42,585 nucleotides of DNA. It comes from an uncultured Bacteroidota bacterium. GTDB taxonomy: Bacteria; Bacteroidota; Rhodothermia; Rhodothermales; UBA10348. A program made the position numbers and the translations under genes. The DNA is taken from positions 1 through 42,585 of the forward strand of contig CALFHN010000079.1 of the NCBI GenBank assembly GCA_937876355.1, written 5' to 3'. Below the pieces are notes generated by a model. The model was not told the DNA's origin. It ran no database searches and saw only the letters and a list, made by a program, of their open reading frames with translations. Below are positions 27,150 to 36,212 of the stretch, one piece after another; position 1 is the first letter of the stretch, and each line of letters begins with the position of its first letter.

Positions 27150-27569
27150 TTACTTTTTTTGCTTCAGCTTTGCTTCAATTGAAATCTCAGTATGAGGCAC
27201 TGCTTCCAGGCGTTCTTTTGAAATTGTCTTTCCTGTTTCCTTGCAAACACCGTACGTTTTGCCTTCAATTCTTTCTAATGCCCGATCGAGATAGCCAATG
27301 TATTTCTGCTCACGAGCAACCATCAAATACAGTTTCTCGCGTTCCATTGCATCCGTACCAGCATCGGCCATATGGTGGCTGTAGGCTGTGTCATTTTCAG
27401 ATTGTTCGCGTGCGTCAACTAACTGTGAACGCATTCTACTTACGTCTTCGTGAGCAGCATCACGTTTTTCAAGAATGATCGCTTTGAAATGATCTAACAT
27501 GTCATCTGAATAAGGAGATGGTACTCCTTTGATAAACGTTTCTTCGCCGTGCTGTAGTTCTGATTTCAT
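27150..27569 (-). CDS. DksA/TraR-family RNA polymerase-binding protein
   Basis: A 139-residue protein. The coiled-coil region covers about 25-100 and has the acidic tip-like ADAGTDAMERE. The C-terminal zinc-finger region YGVCKETGKTISKERLEAVP keeps only one Cys (Cys109), as is usual for Bacteroidota members, so metal binding is doubtful. Relatives bind in the secondary channel of RNA polymerase and modulate rRNA or stress transcription. It is placed between ileS and lspA, like the TraR-family gene ylyA in Bacillus. Confidence 0.88.
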   Translation of the reverse strand: MKSELQHGEETFIKGVPSPYSDDMLDHFKAIILEKRDAAHEDVSRMRSQLVDAREQSENDTAYSHHMADAGTDAMEREKLYLMVAREQKYIGYLDRALERIEGKTYGVCKETGKTISKERLEAVPHTEISIEAKLKQKK

Positions 27570-27612
27570 GTTTTTTATTGATTTAGTCGATTCGGATCTA
27601 GCAAATGAAGCC

Positions 27613-30600
27613 CTATCGCCGGATTCCGATCGTCAGCTGCTCTTCATTAATGTCAAACGAGGACACATACTCCCCTTCTTGAACGTCAGCCTCCTCAAAC
27701 TCAACACTCAACGTCTCGTTCCTGATCCATTGGGCATGTAATTTAATTGCTGCGAGGATAATTTCAGAGCCAGAAAACGATACTTTTATACGATCAGTAA
27801 CTGAAAAATCAGCTTCTTTCCGCATGTTTTGGATTCGGTTTACCGTTTCTCTCGAAAATCCTTCTGAAATTAAGTCGTCAGAAAGAAGCGTATCTAGCGC
27901 CACCGTGATCCCGGCCTCCTGCCCTACTAACCACCCTTCGATCCCTTCGCTGCTAATCTCAATATCTTCCTGATTTAAAACAATCTCCTCTCCTTCTACA
28001 GAAATTGGCCAGCGACCGGCTTCTAGAAACGCATCTATGGCGTCCGAGTCCATGTCTCTAATTAACGCGCTCGCCGTCTTCATATGGCGTCCAAGTCTCT
28101 TTCCAAGCGTCTTAAAATTAGGTTTTGCCTGACGAGATACGACATCTGAAGATCCCGAGACAAACTCGATGGACTTTACGTTGGTTTCGTCCCTGATTAT
28201 ACCTCCAACTTCCTCAATGACACTTTTTTCAGCATTGATCCCAGTAACTACGAGAATGCGTGGAAGGGGCTGCCTAACGTTTATCCCTGCCGTATTTCTG
28301 AGCGCCAAGACAATGGAGGATATTATTCGGGCAAGAAACATTTTGTGCTCGAGATGGGCATCCTGCAGTGCCTGAAACTCGGTAGCCGCTGGAAACTCGG
28401 TCAAGTGAACGGATTCCGCCGAGAGCATCTTGGTTTCATCGTTCACGCTTTTAAAGAGCCATTCCGAATAAAAGGGTGCAATAGGCGCCATCAGCCTCGA
28501 AAGCGTCAAAAGGCAATCCGCGACAGTTTGGTAAGCAGCCAATTTATCACTTGCCGAGGACCCGCTGTCCTTCGCGCTCCAAAACCGCCGTCTGTTTCTG
28601 CGGATGTACCAATTAGATAACTCATCCACGAACGCCTCAATACTACGTGCGGCCTTAGTTGGATTGTAATCTGAAAGTGAGGCCTCAACTTCGATGGATG
28701 TGGACGCCAATCGAGACAATATCCAACGATCCATTTCTGGCCGCAACGCCAATGGAATGGGCTCTGAGTAGACAAACCCGTCTACGTTCGCATAGGTAGC
28801 AAAAAATGAATAGACGTTTGAAATGGTGTTGAAAAACTTTCTCTGGGTCTCAATGATGCCCCGTTCAGAAAATTTCAAATTTTCCCAAGGTGGCGTATTA
28901 CTCATCATGTACCAGCGAATAACATCCACTCCATGAGTTTCGATCAAAGCAAAAGGATCAACTGCGTTTCCCTTGCTTTTAGACATTTTTTCGCCTTTTT
29001 CGTCGAGAACAAGCCCGTTGACCACGACGTTTTTATAGGCCAGCTGATCCATTACCACGGTCGAAATCGCGTGCATGGTATAAAACCAACCTCTGGTTTG
29101 ATCAACTCCTTCTGCAATGAAATCTCCTGGGAAATTTCTATCAAAAAGCTCTTTGTTCTCGAATGGATAATGCCACTGTGCAAACGGCATTGCGCCAGAA
29201 TCAAACCAGACATCTATCAAGTCTTCAACACGGCGCATAGTGCCACCATCGGGTGCGGGCCATGTTAAATCGTCGACAAAGGGCCTGTGGAGATCTACGT
29301 CTTCGTCCTTTTCAGGCAACATATCGCCGCATTTTGCACGTAACTGTGCAATAGAGCCAATAAACTCTATGTATTCGGAGTCAGGTTTATCCGATTGCCA
29401 AATTGGAAGCGGCGTTCCCCAATATCTGCGGCGCGACAGCGCCCAGTCTACATTATTCTTGAGCCAGTCTCCAAAACGGCCTGTTCCAATTCCTTTAGGT
29501 TGCCAATTTATCTGTTCGTTAAGCTCAATCAATCGATCTTTTACGGCGGTGGTTCGGATAAACCACGAGTCGACTGGATAAGACATCAACGGTGTACCCT
29601 TTCTCCAATCGTGCGGATAATTATGGAGGAAGGTTTCGTGGCGATATAACAAACCAGCGTCCCTCAGTGCTCTGGTCAACACTTTATCAGCGTCTTTAAA
29701 CCACATACCCGCAACGACAGTAATCTCGTCGTTGAACAGGCCGTCAGGCCCGACGGCGTTCAACATCGGGAGGCCCTCTTTTTTGGCCGTTTCGAAATCT
29801 TCGGCGCCAAAAGCAGGTGCTGTGTGGACTATTCCTGTTCCATCATCTACCGAAACGTAATCTGCCGGGACTACTCGCCACGCATCTTCTGTTCCTTCCG
29901 CGCCCCGAAAATAGTCAAATAGAGGCTCATACCGTTTTCCTACCAGTTGCGAACCCTTGGCGGAAGATATGATCTCATATTCTTCCTTAATCGTACTTAG
30001 CCGCCCCTCAGCCAAAATCAGCCTATGCAAACCTATATCGTCCGTCGTTAGCTGAATCGTAACGTAGTCGATTTTGGGACCTACTGCTAAAGCCACGTTG
30101 GAAATAGTTGTCCAAGGAGTTGTGGTCCACGCCAAGTAATACGTATCAGGATCTTCAACAGTCTTGAACCGGGTATAGATGCTCGGATCTTGCACTTCTT
30201 TGTAACCTAGGCTTACTTCGTGCGAAGAAAGAACGGTTCCAGAGCCAGGACTATACCATTGTATTTTAAAGCCTTTGTATAAAAATCCTTTTTCGTACAT
30301 CTGGCCCAGTAGCCACCAAACACTTTCGATGTAGGAAGATTTAAATGTTATATATGGATTTTCAAGGTCAACCCAATATCCCATTCGGATCGTTAATTCA
30401 TCCCACAAATCTTTGTACCGAAGTACACTTTCTCTACATGCCGCATTGTATTTGGCAATTCCGTATTCCTCGACTTGGTGACGTCCTTCAAGCCCCAACT
30501 CTTTTTCAACCTCGATCTCAACAGGCAGCCCGTGGGTATCCCAACCAGCCTTGCGCTCGACCTGGTACCCTTTCATGGTCTTAAAACGGCAAAAAATGTC

Positions 30601-30795
30601 TTTTATCGTCCTAGCCATGACATGGTGAATGCCAGGTTTGCCATTTGCCGTTGGTGGGCCTTCGAAAAAGGCAAAGGTTTGTTTTCCTTCATGTTGGCGG
30701 ACACTTTTTTTGAAAATGTCATTTTCCGCCCAAAAATGGAGGATTTGTTTTTCCTGCGCGTTCGAGGATCGGTCTTTTTGGTCTTGAAAGGCCAT
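27613..30795 (-). CDS. ileS: Isoleucyl-tRNA synthetase (type 2, eukaryote-like)
   Basis: A 1060-residue class I synthetase charging tRNA-Ile. The HIGH-type motif is PGIHH (54-58), preceded by EGPPTANGK, and KMSKS lies at about 603-607. The CP1 editing domain includes WTTTPWTTISN. The PTANGKPGIHH form and the RKAGWDTHGLPVEIEVEKEL run are those of the type-2 IleRS found in eukaryotes and some bacteria, rather than the YANGDIHIGH type-1 form. Type-2 enzymes are known to be poorly sensitive to mupirocin. It follows the nucleoside phosphorylase gene by 9 bp. Confidence 0.97.
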   Translation of the reverse strand: MAFQDQKDRSSNAQEKQILHFWAENDIFKKSVRQHEGKQTFAFFEGPPTANGKPGIHHVMARTIKDIFCRFKTMKGYQVERKAGWDTHGLPVEIEVEKELGLEGRHQVEEYGIAKYNAACRESVLRYKDLWDELTIRMGYWVDLENPYITFKSSYIESVWWLLGQMYEKGFLYKGFKIQWYSPGSGTVLSSHEVSLGYKEVQDPSIYTRFKTVEDPDTYYLAWTTTPWTTISNVALAVGPKIDYVTIQLTTDDIGLHRLILAEGRLSTIKEEYEIISSAKGSQLVGKRYEPLFDYFRGAEGTEDAWRVVPADYVSVDDGTGIVHTAPAFGAEDFETAKKEGLPMLNAVGPDGLFNDEITVVAGMWFKDADKVLTRALRDAGLLYRHETFLHNYPHDWRKGTPLMSYPVDSWFIRTTAVKDRLIELNEQINWQPKGIGTGRFGDWLKNNVDWALSRRRYWGTPLPIWQSDKPDSEYIEFIGSIAQLRAKCGDMLPEKDEDVDLHRPFVDDLTWPAPDGGTMRRVEDLIDVWFDSGAMPFAQWHYPFENKELFDRNFPGDFIAEGVDQTRGWFYTMHAISTVVMDQLAYKNVVVNGLVLDEKGEKMSKSKGNAVDPFALIETHGVDVIRWYMMSNTPPWENLKFSERGIIETQRKFFNTISNVYSFFATYANVDGFVYSEPIPLALRPEMDRWILSRLASTSIEVEASLSDYNPTKAARSIEAFVDELSNWYIRRNRRRFWSAKDSGSSASDKLAAYQTVADCLLTLSRLMAPIAPFYSEWLFKSVNDETKMLSAESVHLTEFPAATEFQALQDAHLEHKMFLARIISSIVLALRNTAGINVRQPLPRILVVTGINAEKSVIEEVGGIIRDETNVKSIEFVSGSSDVVSRQAKPNFKTLGKRLGRHMKTASALIRDMDSDAIDAFLEAGRWPISVEGEEIVLNQEDIEISSEGIEGWLVGQEAGITVALDTLLSDDLISEGFSRETVNRIQNMRKEADFSVTDRIKVSFSGSEIILAAIKLHAQWIRNETLSVEFEEADVQEGEYVSSFDINEEQLTIGIRR

Positions 30796-30804
30796 AATAT
30801 TTAA

Positions 30805-31632
30805 TCAGATCAGGCGAATTACGCCCTTAATAAGGCTAATCAGTTTGGGTGATGCTTTTTTAGCTGCAGCTAGTACATCATCGAGAGAAATGGGTTGTAG
30901 ATCTTCAAGAGAACATTCGTCGGTGACCACAGAAAAAGCAATCACACTAATTCCCATATGTCTGGCAGCTAGAACCTCGGGCACCGTACTCATTCCAACT
31001 ACGTCTGCTCCCAGGAGCCGGAGCATGATATATTCTGAACGTGTTTCTAGGTTTGGACCAACCACGGAGACGTAAACCCCTTCTTGTATCGGAATTCTAG
31101 CATCATTCGCTGCCCGTCGAACAAGATCCCGAAGGGATGAACTGTACGGGTCGCTCATATCCGGAAAACGCGGCCCCCAATCATCAACATTTGGACCTTC
31201 TAACGGGTTGTGCCCCATCATGTTAATATGGTCCTTTAGTAGGACGATATCGCCCGATTTGTAATCCGGATTCATCGCGCCACACGCGTTCGTTAAAACG
31301 AGTGTTTTGATTCCACAGAGTCCGAGAGCTCTTACCGGCAACGTGACCGTATTAGCATCGTACCCTTCGTAAAGATGAACGCGACCCCGCAGCAGGATAA
31401 TCGGTTGGGATTCAATTGTGCCATATACCAACGAACCCTGGTGCGACTGGACGGTCGAGACGGGGAAATGAGGAATATCAACGTAAGGAATCTCTGATAT
31501 CACGGATACGGATGAAATCAGCGCATCCAATCCTGTTCCAAGGACAATGGCGGTCGATGGGAATTCGGAAATTTGAGATCGAAGGTATTGGGAGGCTGCT
31601 TCAACACGCGCCCTATAATCAGGAGCCATCAT
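30805..31632 (-). CDS. Purine nucleoside phosphorylase (PNP-I, trimeric type)
   Basis: A 275-residue enzyme cleaving purine nucleosides to base and ribose 1-phosphate in salvage. VLGTGL near 32-37, the phosphate-binding GRVHLYEGYD, LTNACGAMN, and the VGPNLETRSEYIMLRLLGAD-VVGMSTVPEV region are family signatures. The base-recognition segment reads VVTDEC, with Asp where human PNP has Asn243. The gene lies between divIVA (3 bp) and ileS (9 bp), so it is part of that operon. punA would be the likely symbol. Confidence 0.92.
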   Translation of the reverse strand: MMAPDYRARVEAASQYLRSQISEFPSTAIVLGTGLDALISSVSVISEIPYVDIPHFPVSTVQSHQGSLVYGTIESQPIILLRGRVHLYEGYDANTVTLPVRALGLCGIKTLVLTNACGAMNPDYKSGDIVLLKDHINMMGHNPLEGPNVDDWGPRFPDMSDPYSSSLRDLVRRAANDARIPIQEGVYVSVVGPNLETRSEYIMLRLLGADVVGMSTVPEVLAARHMGISVIAFSVVTDECSLEDLQPISLDDVLAAAKKASPKLISLIKGVIRLI

Positions 31633-31635
31633 TCG

Positions 31636-32856
31636 TTATTCGTCATCCAAATCTTTTAGGATCTGGTGTATTTTCCGGATTTCAGCCTCAGCTTCATCGT
31701 CTGCACCGACCTCTTCGGAAACCATTTCAGAATCTATTACTTGCTTCTCGTGGTTACTGGAAACCGAGTCGTGACTATCTGAATCATCTTCGTCCGCATC
31801 CTCATCCGCAACGGATTCAAAAATTGGCGTCACCTTCCAAGAAGGAGTTCCTTCAAGTTTAATACGATTCCCCTGAGTAGGTTGTGCTGTTTGTGCGGGT
31901 AGCGTCGCCTTAGATTCGTCGTTTACGCTAGCTTTCCCTTCGGCCGAATCCTCTTCTTCGGCAATCTCTTCTGCTTCATGATTCATTTCCCACTCATCTT
32001 CTTCTTGTTCCCAATTGCCCTTTTCTGAACCATGGTTATCCAGAGGCGCGCTTGGTTGAGAAACCACGCCTACCTCCTCTTCCAATTTTTCCCAAGCCAA
32101 CTTAGACCCTTCTCTATCATCTTCATTTACACTTTCATCTCTCCCAGTCTGAAGTATGCTTTTGTTTTCACTTTCAGTGGGGTTGACGCTCGTGTCCTTA
32201 AAGCTCTGACTCCTGTCGTCTTCGTTGGCGACTTGAAGAGGCGCCAACGGAGCGGGGTAAGTGGGTTTCAGGTCCTCCGCAGGAAGAGTTGACGGTGTGG
32301 ACTCGGCTCGTTTAGTGAGCTGTGCGGGCTCGCTGGGCTGTGCGGTCTCGTCTTTCACCAATTCGATTTCTTTTAACGAGGTTGAATTGGAAAGACTTGG
32401 CCTAATATTTTCCGAGTCAAAGTGGCTCAAAATTTCCATCTCCGACATGAGGAACGCCCTTAGTTTTGCAACAATTTCCTGTTGTCTCACGGCGTATTTG
32501 GCGGTATCTCTCTTCATTTGAAGACGCTCGGTATCAGCGTTTTTCTGGAGATCTACCACGCGGTTTTCCGCATCTTCCAGCGTGTTCCGAGCTTTCATTT
32601 CGGCGTTTTCAATGGTAATACGCGCGCTGGAACGAGCTGTTTGGAGTGCTTGTTCTAAAGCCTCCTCTACTTTCATATAGTGATCAAGCTTAAGCTGCTG
32701 ATCAGATATCTTTTCGTCGCTTCTACGTAAGTCATCTACAATCTCTTGCCACTGATTGGCTACCACTTGTAGAAAAGAGTCGACCTCGTCCATATCGTAT
32801 CCACGGAAGGATCGATTAAACTCTTGTTTACGAATGTCTAGAGATGTGATTTTCAT
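31636..32856 (-). CDS. divIVA: DivIVA-domain protein with long acidic tail
   Basis: A 406-residue protein. The N-terminal lipid-binding module starts MKITSLDIRKQEFNRSFRGYD, with Phe17 and Arg18 exactly where Bacillus DivIVA has its membrane-inserting residues. A coiled coil extends to about 150. The remaining 250 residues are low-complexity, rich in Glu/Asp/Ser/Pro, and probably disordered. DivIVA-class proteins mark curved membrane at poles and septa. A GGAG ribosome-binding site lies about 8 bases before the start. The gene sits just downstream of yggS and upstream of ileS. Confidence 0.9.
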   Translation of the reverse strand: MKITSLDIRKQEFNRSFRGYDMDEVDSFLQVVANQWQEIVDDLRRSDEKISDQQLKLDHYMKVEEALEQALQTARSSARITIENAEMKARNTLEDAENRVVDLQKNADTERLQMKRDTAKYAVRQQEIVAKLRAFLMSEMEILSHFDSENIRPSLSNSTSLKEIELVKDETAQPSEPAQLTKRAESTPSTLPAEDLKPTYPAPLAPLQVANEDDRSQSFKDTSVNPTESENKSILQTGRDESVNEDDREGSKLAWEKLEEEVGVVSQPSAPLDNHGSEKGNWEQEEDEWEMNHEAEEIAEEEDSAEGKASVNDESKATLPAQTAQPTQGNRIKLEGTPSWKVTPIFESVADEDADEDDSDSHDSVSSNHEKQVIDSEMVSEEVGADDEAEAEIRKIHQILKDLDDE

Positions 32857-32955
32857 AAGTTACTCCATCGAGTAGTGCTAGAAACTTGTTAGACAAACCA
32901 TCTTAAATTAGGCCCGGTATACAAACGAAGGGTAAGATACTGATTTGAAAGGAAA

Positions 32956-33666
32956 TCAGGCACTTTCATATGTCCGTCCTCCGAATAAGGAGCTGCCTAC
33001 CCGAATTATTGTTGCCCCTTCCTCAATTGCGACCTCAAAATCCGAACTCATACCCATGGAAAGAACTGGAAAGTCGTCAAATGTCAGCCTGTCGCTGACA
33101 GATTCTGAAAGCGCCCGCAAATGGGCAAATTGTGGCCGTACCTCATTTGAATTATGAGAAGGGGAAGCTAAAGTCATTAAGCCTTTAAGTCTTAATTGAT
33201 CAAAACCAAGCATCTGGTCTACAAACTGGTCCAACTCAGAGGGTGAAATACCAAATTTTGAGTCCTCTCCAGAGACGTTTACTTGTATGAGGCAGGACAG
33301 CGAGGAGTTGACCTCTTCGAGGTGCCGATTCAAGGATTTGCCTAATCGAACGCTGTCTAAAGCGTGAAACAAGTGAGCCCTGCCAACAATGTCCTTAACC
33401 TTATTCCGTTGAAGATGGCCGATCAAATGCCATTGAATGGCAGGGGCATTTTTCAGACTTCGATGTTCATCCGATTTTTGAATGAACTCTTGAACCTTGT
33501 TTTCTCCAAAATCCAATTGGCCAAGGTTACCAAATGAAAGAATATCCTCCAATGGAAAAGTTTTGGAAACGGCAACAAGGGTTACTGCGTCTTCATTTCT
33601 TCCGGAGGTAGCAGCGGCGGATCGAATTTTATCCTGGATACTAGAAAGTCTGTCTTTTTGGTTCAC
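32956..33666 (-). CDS. yggS: PLP homeostasis protein (YggS/PROSC family)
   Basis: A 236-residue alanine-racemase-fold protein that binds pyridoxal phosphate and balances vitamin B6 and amino-acid pools. The PLP lysine lies in LVAVSKTF, and FGENKVQEF, WHLIGHLQRNK, and the closing MGMSSDFEVAIEEGATIIRVGSSLFG are family signatures. The start is GTG (33664-33666), preceded by GGAG a few bases away. It lies 23 bp after the ABC permease gene and 99 bp before divIVA, matching the position of ylmE in Bacillus. Confidence 0.95.
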   Translation of the reverse strand: MNQKDRLSSIQDKIRSAAATSGRNEDAVTLVAVSKTFPLEDILSFGNLGQLDFGENKVQEFIQKSDEHRSLKNAPAIQWHLIGHLQRNKVKDIVGRAHLFHALDSVRLGKSLNRHLEEVNSSLSCLIQVNVSGEDSKFGISPSELDQFVDQMLGFDQLRLKGLMTLASPSHNSNEVRPQFAHLRALSESVSDRLTFDDFPVLSMGMSSDFEVAIEEGATIIRVGSSLFGGRTYESA

Positions 33667-33689
33667 TGAACTCCCGTGGTCGATGTTTC

Positions 33690-36212
33690 TTAGGTTTCTT
33701 TGCGAAGTACTTCTAGGGCTTCTTTGTCGTAAATGCCTCTGGAATTGAGTTGCCCTACAGCAATGGTCAGTCCGACAACACTAGCAGTCAAAATTAAGAG
33801 CGAATAGAAAGGCACAACAAAATCGGCTTCAAAAACAAACCGAGAAACACCCCAGCCGGCAATTAATGACAGCCCAACTCCAGTAACCGCGGCAGCGACG
33901 CCTAAAACGAGGTATTCTGTGGTCATTATTTGAAGGACAATTTTCCTAGATGCTCCTAGTGTCTTTAGAAGAACGGATTCTTCTATTCGTTGGAATCGAC
34001 TGATCATAACGGCACCAGACAAAACTAACAATCCGGTGATAATCGAAAACAGTGCCATAAACTGCACAACAAAGGAAATTTTTGAAAAAATCGCTTCAAA
34101 AATGGTCAGTACGACGGATATGTCTATCGAAGAAATATTGGGATAGGTTCGAACAACTCCCGCTTGTATTAATGCCGACTCCTCTGTCGTCTCGGTTCTA
34201 CTCATCACAACATGAAAAGCAGGGGCATCATTTATGGCTCCGTCCGCAAATACAAAAAAGAAATTGGTCTGCATTCGACGCCAATCTACTTCCCTAATAC
34301 TTGTAATACGTCCAGAAATATCAACACCTTGAATATTGAAAGATAAGGAGTCCCCGATGGTCACATCCAACTGCTGAGCCACATCATGTTCAACGGAAAG
34401 TGGTATTAAACAGCTGCCCGAATACGTCCCCTCAAAACTTCCTTCCACGACTACTTCTGATTCTGCAAGGACATCTCGATAGGTAGATCGATATTCCCTT
34501 CTATGTGCCCAAGAAAAGTTAAACGTTGTGTCTTCCCGCAGACTTTCGATTGATTTTCCTTTAACTGAGGAGAGTCTCATCGATATCATCGCGACTTCAT
34601 CCAGTACCGGCAAATTAGCTGTCTCAATCATGGAAATGACAGAATCTACCTGGGAAGGCTGGACATCGTAAAAAACCAGGTTGGGCTTGCCTTCCGTAGA
34701 TGCCAAGCTTAGTTGTCCGAGAAGGGTCGACTCACTAATGATCATCGTGGAAACTAGAAAGGTGCCGAATCCGAGCGCCAACATCATCATTAGGGTCTGA
34801 TTGTGAGGGCGGTGAAGGTTGGCCATCCCTTGTTTTACTACATATGAAACGTTGGAGGGCGGCTTGGCTGCCAATACCCGCATTACGGTGGTCGCAGCCA
34901 ATGCAAGAAGGGCAAATACCGCAGCGACGGCGGCAGAGTACCCGAGTCCAATCAGAATAGTTGGCGCTTGAATGATTGCGAAGGCAGTAACAAAAAGCGC
35001 CATAATGCCCAGAAGGACCCATTTTTCTTTCTTGCCTCTACCATCCTTTTCTTCTGGTGCAAAATCGCTTCGTAGGGCAGCCAACGGAGGAATATTACGG
35101 ACCTCCAACAGTGGAAGTAGCGCAAATAGCAACGTAACCCCAACTCCCATGGCCGATCCCATAAAAACAGACGACCAGGACACCCTGAAATCAACATGGA
35201 CGGGAAGAAAATCACCGAGAACCACAGGGACTACCGATTGCAATCCTACCCCGATGACACTACCTAAAACGGCACCCAAAAGGCCCATGCCCGTAGCCTG
35301 GATTAGATAGATGGCAAATGTCTGATACGACGAAGCGCCATATACCCGCAAAACGGCAACGGTTTGAATCCGTTGTCTGATATACACATGAATAGAGCTT
35401 GCTACGCCCAGACTTCCCAAAAGAAGGGACATAAACCCAACAAGACCGAGAAAGCGGTATAAATTGGTGAGAGAGCGATCCCAATTGGCCCGTTCTTCCT
35501 CGACTGTGTCGGTTCGGACCTCTTGAGCGCGCAGCGTATCGGACAGGACTTCCACCAACTCGTCTGCATCCCGTTCATCCGCAAACTGAAAATACACTTC
35601 GTAATCTGCTCTGCTTCCCGCAGATAGAAGTGTCGTATCCATGGCTACCAATGGAATGTAAATACGCGGGCTAAATAGCATAATCGCTGCTGTTTCCCGG
35701 GGAGTTTGAATCAGCTTTCCGCTCACCGTGTAACTTTTAGTCCCAATGCGAACAGAATCCCCAACGGCGATGTCATATTGAGCCATTAACGTAGCGTCAA
35801 TGAGAGCTCCATTGTCACTCAAATAGGTGGAAGCAGCTTCTGGAGGATCCGATTCAATCGTTCCATAAAACGGAAATCCGGGTTCATGCCCTCGAATTGT
35901 CGCTAACCTAGTCGTATTACTTTTTGGGAAATAAGCCATGGATGAAAATGAAGTCCTACGGCTTTGAGTCCCCCCCAGAGAGTCAATAATTGACTCAATT
36001 GAATCAGAAAACGGCTTTCCGCTTTCAAAACTCAAATCTGCTCCGAGCAACGTCTTTGATTCTGCATCAATGGCCCGCTTTAGATTATCTCCAAATGAAT
36101 TGATTGAAACGAGCGCCGCAACACCCAATACCATCGAAGTGACAAAGAGGAGTAGTTTGGCGCGACTCCCACGGGAGTCGCGCCAAGAGAACGTGATTAG
36201 CCACTTAAGCAT
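33690..36212 (-). CDS. ybbP: ABC transporter permease (YbbP/FtsX-like)
   Basis: An 840-residue integral membrane protein. One N-terminal helix (about 22-42) precedes a large periplasmic MacB-type domain, then three helices around 255-375, extra helices about 398-445 and 470-490, a second extracytoplasmic domain, and three or four C-terminal helices: the duplicated FtsX layout of YbbP. The start WLITFSWRDSRGSRAKLLLF is family-like. With the ATPase it may extract lipids or move lipophilic molecules; the substrate is unknown. Its start overlaps the ATPase stop by 8 bp, and the first codons form a very strong hairpin (36157-36186). Confidence 0.9.
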   Translation of the reverse strand: MLKWLITFSWRDSRGSRAKLLLFVTSMVLGVAALVSINSFGDNLKRAIDAESKTLLGADLSFESGKPFSDSIESIIDSLGGTQSRRTSFSSMAYFPKSNTTRLATIRGHEPGFPFYGTIESDPPEAASTYLSDNGALIDATLMAQYDIAVGDSVRIGTKSYTVSGKLIQTPRETAAIMLFSPRIYIPLVAMDTTLLSAGSRADYEVYFQFADERDADELVEVLSDTLRAQEVRTDTVEEERANWDRSLTNLYRFLGLVGFMSLLLGSLGVASSIHVYIRQRIQTVAVLRVYGASSYQTFAIYLIQATGMGLLGAVLGSVIGVGLQSVVPVVLGDFLPVHVDFRVSWSSVFMGSAMGVGVTLLFALLPLLEVRNIPPLAALRSDFAPEEKDGRGKKEKWVLLGIMALFVTAFAIIQAPTILIGLGYSAAVAAVFALLALAATTVMRVLAAKPPSNVSYVVKQGMANLHRPHNQTLMMMLALGFGTFLVSTMIISESTLLGQLSLASTEGKPNLVFYDVQPSQVDSVISMIETANLPVLDEVAMISMRLSSVKGKSIESLREDTTFNFSWAHRREYRSTYRDVLAESEVVVEGSFEGTYSGSCLIPLSVEHDVAQQLDVTIGDSLSFNIQGVDISGRITSIREVDWRRMQTNFFFVFADGAINDAPAFHVVMSRTETTEESALIQAGVVRTYPNISSIDISVVLTIFEAIFSKISFVVQFMALFSIITGLLVLSGAVMISRFQRIEESVLLKTLGASRKIVLQIMTTEYLVLGVAAAVTGVGLSLIAGWGVSRFVFEADFVVPFYSLLILTASVVGLTIAVGQLNSRGIYDKEALEVLRKET
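36157..36186. repeat. Perfect inverted repeat inside the start of the permease gene
   Basis: Arms TTGGCGCGACTCCC and GGGAGTCGCGCCAA, 14 bases each with only AC between them, are exact reverse complements. In RNA a 13-bp GC-rich stem with a four-base loop is possible. The repeat lies within codons 9-19 of the permease, close to the overlap with the ATPase gene. Both strands can form it. Confidence 0.9.
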
